DNA from: Bacillota bacterium
GTDB lineage: Bacteria > Bacillota_E > RBS10-35 > JAJYVN01
Direction: 5' to 3'
NCBI GenBank assembly: GCA_021846605.1
Contig: JAJZWQ010000017.1
Location: 1 to 29,122 of the forward strand
Length of the DNA stretch: 29,122 nt
Shown here: one piece after another, positions 26,197 to 29,122 of the stretch
Position numbering within the stretch: the first letter of the stretch is position 1
How the letters are laid out: each line of letters starts with the position of its first letter
Notes under the pieces: model-generated
What the model saw: only the letters and a program-made list of their open reading frames with translations
The model's database searches: none
Told to the model about the DNA's origin: nothing
Translations under genes and position numbers: made by a program

Positions 26197-26412
26197 CAGG
26201 ACCGCGTCATTCTCGCCGACATCGTTGGCCCTCATACGCTTGCCGGAACGGCGCCACTTCGTGGCGTATGTCTGTCCCCGGTCCGGTGATGCCGATGCGC
26301 CCGCAGGAGCTTGCCCGCAGTTGGTGCGTCACAAGGGCCTGCACAGCGCCGATCGTCACCCCGATTGGCGGCCTTGTGCCCGAAGGCCCCCCACGAGAAT
26401 GACGCCAGCCTG
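26197..26412. mobile_element. MITE-like element, copy 2 (216 bp, with 71-bp segment)
   Basis: Same ends as copy 1: left CAGGACCGCGTCATTCTCG, right the complement of CAGGCTGGCGTCATTCTCG. It carries an extra 71-bp segment (26230-26300) with its own dyads: CATACGC (26233-26239) with GCGTATG (26264-26270), and the tight hairpin CGCCAC-TTC-GTGGCG (26252-26266). It lies 67 bases before the decayed surface-protein copy. Orientation is the same as copy 1. Confidence 0.7.
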
Positions 26413-26478
26413 TCTCGCCCCCGTGTCTGGGAGGAGGTCCACAGAAGGGTGCTGAAGCATCAACCAGGGAGGTTGCCT

Positions 26479-27068
26479 ATGTGTTCGTCCAGTGATCTGG
26501 AGGCGGTCGTCCAGCCTCTGGAGGCGCAAGTCGCTGCGCTTCGCACCAGCGTGCAAGCGCTGGAGACCAACGGGGACAGCACCACCCCATCCCCAACAGC
26601 CACCGTGGAGTCGGCGCTCAGTCCACAGTGTAACTTCCCACCGCGGAACTCCTCGGGGCCCTGGGTGCGCCAACATCCTTGGGCGACACCATGCGGCACG
26701 GCGCAATGGTTGACCCTGATCTTCGATGCCGAGGGCCATGGCCAGGGTACGTTCCCGTGGCCGTCCTCACCCGCGTTGTTCCGCTCGATATTGACCGCCG
26801 CACGCCAGGAGGGTGGAGGACCACGTCCAGGGATCCGCCGATGCGGCGGTGCTGGTTGATGGGCGGGTACCGTGTGGGCATTGCCCTAGGTTCCCACGAC
26901 ATTCGCCTGGGCTCCGGGGACAGGACCTTTCTGAACGATGCCAGAACGGTCTACCTGAGATTCGACGCGCACGCACAATGCTTGGAGTTTGTTCACGAGC
27001 CTCAAGGAGAGGCGCAGGTGCTCTTGGGGATGCGCCGTATCGGCAGCAGGGAGAAGTCTGTGTGCTAG
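26479..27068 (+). pseudogene. Decayed, internally deleted paralog of the 27111 surface protein
   Basis: ATG 26479 has a good site (ccagggaggttgcct) and starts a coiled-coil-like SSDLEAVVQPLEAQVAALRT. Then WLTLIFDAEGHGQGTFPWP (frame 1) mirrors LLSLIFEAQGPGAFPWP of the intact gene, VQGSADAAVLVDGRV (frame 2) mirrors LMGSGASGLTVDGQF, and SHDIRLGSGDRTFLND plus LEFVHEPQG (frame 3) mirror DNDIQLSSGSRVYFDT and LEFVYSPRG. So at least two frameshifts are needed. Roughly 130 codons of the middle (parent residues about 165-295) and the twin-arginine/lipobox segment are missing. It ends 42 bases before the intact copy, a tandem duplication in decay. Confidence 0.75.
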
Positions 27069-27110
27069 TCGTTTCGCAGCTGAATTCACCGTCAAGGAGG
27101 TGGGACCGCG

Positions 27111-28229
27111 ATGGATCGGGAAGGATTGGCCGCCCTCTGGGAGGAGATCGGGCGGTTACGAACCGAAGTCGCGTCTCTTCGCGTGCAGTTGGCCGCGCTG
27201 CAGGGTTCCGCAACGCGTGGCGGAGGGGATATCGCCGACTCTGACCATAGCGCAAGCACAATGCCCCCGCAGACGGCCCCTTCGGGTCGTGTCGGCCGAC
27301 GGGCGGCGCTGACGGCCGCGGTGGCGTCCGGTGCCTTGCTCGCTGGGTGCGCGCGCCCGTCCACCGCGGCCACCAAGACATCGCAAAGCGCTCCAACACC
27401 ACAACTGTTGATCCCCAGCGGGGCGGTGAGGGAACAGATGCATTTCGGGGAAGCGCTCAACGCCCAAGGAAACTCCCCAGCCCTCGGCTCTTCCGTCACC
27501 TGGTCGCGCTTCCGCCAGTGGACCTCGCCGGGCGGTACCAGCCAGTTGCTCTCATTGATCTTCGAGGCGCAGGGACCTGGCGCCTTTCCCTGGCCGCTGT
27601 ACATTCAATTGGTATCCGCTACGACATCCGTCGGGAACGCCACCGGAGCCTATGTGCGCTTATATAACGAGGATAGCGGCTGGGGCGCTTCCTACCACAC
27701 CGATCTCTTCCACATCGGATCCGGCACCAGCATCGGCGTGAATGTCGAGTTAACACGCACCGATTCCGCCAAGGACCTGCCTGGTGGCTCCTACCCCACC
27801 CTCCCCGCACAACCCACGGGCCGCGCCATCGGTCTGAACATCCTCAACACCGGGCACTCCCAGGTCTCCGGGGATCAGGCGATCAACATCCAGGCGAACG
27901 GACCGTCGCAGTCCTGGGACACGGCTGTGAACATCGAACCGCAGAACAGCGGCACCGATGGTGTTGCTGTGGCGGGGAGTTGGGTCAACGGTGTGCACCT
28001 GATGGGCAGTGGCGCCTCTGGGCTCACCGTGGACGGCCAATTCACCAAGGGAATCACCCTGACCGACAACGACATCCAGTTGAGTTCTGGGTCGCGCGTC
28101 TACTTTGATACCAACGGGGAGGTATATATGCAGTTCAACTCGACCAACAGCCATCTGGAATTTGTGTACAGCCCGCGCGGCGTCATCGGCTACATCGATG
28201 TGCTCTCCGCCACCTCGCATGAGATGTGA
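27111..28229 (+). CDS. Predicted surface lipoprotein, beta-rich, unknown function
   Basis: A 372-aa protein with an unusual order. Residues 4-33 form a heptad-patterned coiled coil (LWEEIGRLRTEVASLRVQL). A flexible linker leads to GRRAALTAAVASGALLAGC (Arg63-Arg64, hydrophobic run, lipobox-like Cys80), which looks like a Tat/lipoprotein signal set 60 residues inside the protein. From about 100 on it is beta-rich with repeated N/G/S/T-turns (GLNILNTGHS, AVNIEPQNS, VNGVHLMGSGASGLTVDG), reminiscent of beta-helix fibre or tail-like proteins. The start is ATG 27111 with a strong aaggaggtg site. A damaged copy lies directly upstream. No family assigned; exposure at the cell surface is inferred. Confidence 0.75.
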   Translation: MDREGLAALWEEIGRLRTEVASLRVQLAALQGSATRGGGDIADSDHSASTMPPQTAPSGRVGRRAALTAAVASGALLAGCARPSTAATKTSQSAPTPQLLIPSGAVREQMHFGEALNAQGNSPALGSSVTWSRFRQWTSPGGTSQLLSLIFEAQGPGAFPWPLYIQLVSATTSVGNATGAYVRLYNEDSGWGASYHTDLFHIGSGTSIGVNVELTRTDSAKDLPGGSYPTLPAQPTGRAIGLNILNTGHSQVSGDQAINIQANGPSQSWDTAVNIEPQNSGTDGVAVAGSWVNGVHLMGSGASGLTVDGQFTKGITLTDNDIQLSSGSRVYFDTNGEVYMQFNSTNSHLEFVYSPRGVIGYIDVLSATSHEM

Positions 28230-28595
28230 CGATACGGATTGCAAGAACGCCCCACTGTTGAGGGCTGGGATGTGCGGAACAAACAACAAGGCCTCCTCGC
28301 TCGACGCGGCCAGAGAGTGACGGTGGAACACCTCCGGTGGGCAGTTGCCGCCCGTCGGTTGCTGGCGGCAGTTCCAGGAGCCATCTACACCCACCAACAT
28401 CCGGGGGGCGGCCGGGACTGGCCGGACGCCCGCTGAGAGCCCGTGCGGGCGGGCACAGGGGGCCGGGCCGTCCATGGCGCGTGTGGCGCCGTCCGACGAA
28501 GGTTGGGCGCCGGGATGGCGCACGTCCGCCGTTGCGGGCGGTGAAGGCCCCCGATCGGCAGCCACCCCAGGAACGCGACGTGGAGGTGTTTCGCC
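28230..28595. other. Intergenic region with no recognisable gene
   Basis: About 365 bases between the surface protein and the truncated flavoenzyme. No terminator, riboswitch or small gene that I can support. A CTGAGA string near 28434 is not followed by the rest of a TPP riboswitch. Confidence 0.35.
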
Positions 28596-28979
28596 GTGCC
28601 GTCCGCCACCCGCCTCTTGGCCAGGCCGCTGCGGATTGGTGCGCGCGTCGCGCGCAACCGCCTCGTCCTCCCCGGTATGGGGGTGGAACTGGCCGACCCC
28701 GGTGGCACGCCCAACGACGCCGTCCTCGCCTACTACGCGGCACGGGCGCGTGGCGGTGCGGGCGTCGTCATCGCCGGATATACGGCCACGGCCTCGCCGC
28801 AGAGCGGCGCCAGGCCCAATCAACTGGCGCTGACCGAACCGCGGCAGATCCCGAAATGGGCGCGCCTGGTCCAGGCGGTGCAGCGTGAGGGGCGCCTGCT
28901 CTTGGTCGAATTGGCGCATGCGGGCCTGCAACGGCCGGCCCTCTTGGGTGGACCGGCCTGGGGCCCATCCCTGCTGTAG
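28596..28979 (+). pseudogene. Truncated Old Yellow Enzyme-type NADH:flavin oxidoreductase
   Basis: GTG 28596, with ggagg nine bases before it, opens a normal OYE start: LLARPLRIGARVARNRLVLPGM, with the usual strand-1 pattern. AYYAARARGGAGVVIAGYTA (flavin-site strand) and LLLVELAHAGLQRP follow (the family's Q-L-x-HxGR region with E-L-A-H-A). Homology stops at GPS and the frame ends two codons later at 127 aa, where 350 or more are expected. Downstream sequence to the window end does not continue it in any frame that I can see. A truncated and surely non-functional enzyme. Confidence 0.75.
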
Positions 28980-28993
28980 CTGACGGGATTCCA

Positions 28994-29033
28994 TGTCACC
29001 GGATGCCGAAGGGCATTGAGCCCTGTCACCGGA
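28994..29033 (+). repeat. Direct repeat pair TGTCACCGGA beside the OYE break
   Basis: TGTCACCGGA occurs at 28994-29003 and 29024-29033, 30 bases apart, just after the point where the OYE homology ends. Multiple short repeats are known at the ends of IS21-like elements, so this may be the end of an insertion continuing past the window. No transposase is visible. Confidence 0.35.
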
Positions 29034-29122
29034 GCACTTGGTGGCGACGGCCGGCTTGCGCAGCCCTGGCGGGCGAGTGGGCGCCAGCGTAGGCTCTCGC
29101 CGGGCGGCATGGCCCTCAGGGC

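Noticed and set aside
24184..26412. CRISPR-like repeats
   Set aside because: Two long copies with hairpins and no regular spacers; the pattern is that of a dispersed element.
28434..28439. TPP riboswitch CTGAGA box
   Set aside because: The second conserved half of the riboswitch is absent downstream.

Overview
The window is about 29 kb of very GC-rich bacterial DNA. Coding regions have strong G/C at third codon positions and several GTG and TTG starts. An LPxTG cell-wall sorting signal, a lipobox-like cysteine after a twin-arginine hydrophobic segment, and strong GGAGG-type ribosome sites point to a high-GC monoderm (Gram-positive) organism. A high-GC Firmicute of the Sulfobacillus/Thermaerobacter kind, or an actinobacterium, would fit; this is an inference from composition and protein style, since no rRNA or tRNA gene is visible.

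Layout, left to right. (1) 0.3-5.3 kb: an aldo/keto reductase, a decayed IS605-type tnpB, and a large GH38-like glycosidase (HSHTDVGYT motif). (2) 5.9-8.7 kb: an LPxTG wall-anchored protein, then a MarR regulator and a WrbA-type flavodoxin/quinone reductase. A perfect 14-bp palindrome lies just in front of marR, and long GC hairpins follow the LPxTG gene and wrbA. (3) 8.7-16.9 kb: a molybdenum module. A minus-strand operon encodes a four-cluster ferredoxin fused to an NrfD/DmsC-like membrane anchor, then a DMSO-reductase-family catalytic subunit. A LysR regulator is divergent from it, and a moeA-mobB fusion overlapping mobA faces the LysR gene. These supply and insert the bis-MGD cofactor, so the cluster reads as one respiratory or sulfur/oxyanion redox unit with its own cofactor finishing enzymes. 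(4) 17.1-19.1 kb: a secreted BNR/Ycf48-like propeller with about 12 Asp-box repeats. (5) 19.1-20.7 kb: a scrapyard with an N-terminal tnpB remnant, an 18-bp direct repeat pair, nested palindromes and the C-terminus of an IS110-type transposase. (6) 20.7-23.7 kb: a full M16C (PreP/falcilysin-like) zinc protease on the minus strand. (7) 23.7-29.1 kb: an accessory region with two copies of a MITE-like element with inverted ends, an exported 196-aa protein, a decayed and an intact copy of an unusual surface protein in tandem, and a truncated Old Yellow Enzyme gene at the right edge.

The most unusual points are the two-copy element at 24.2 and 26.2 kb, which has matched ends and differs by a precise 71-bp structured segment; the decaying tandem duplicate of a surface protein whose twin-arginine/lipobox segment sits about 60 residues inside the protein; and the combination of fused electron-transfer and fused cofactor genes in the molybdenum module. 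I did not find a clear new defence or CRISPR system. The mobile-element traces (two tnpB remnants, one IS110 remnant, possible IS ends by the truncated OYE gene) suggest that 19-29 kb is a plastic region.
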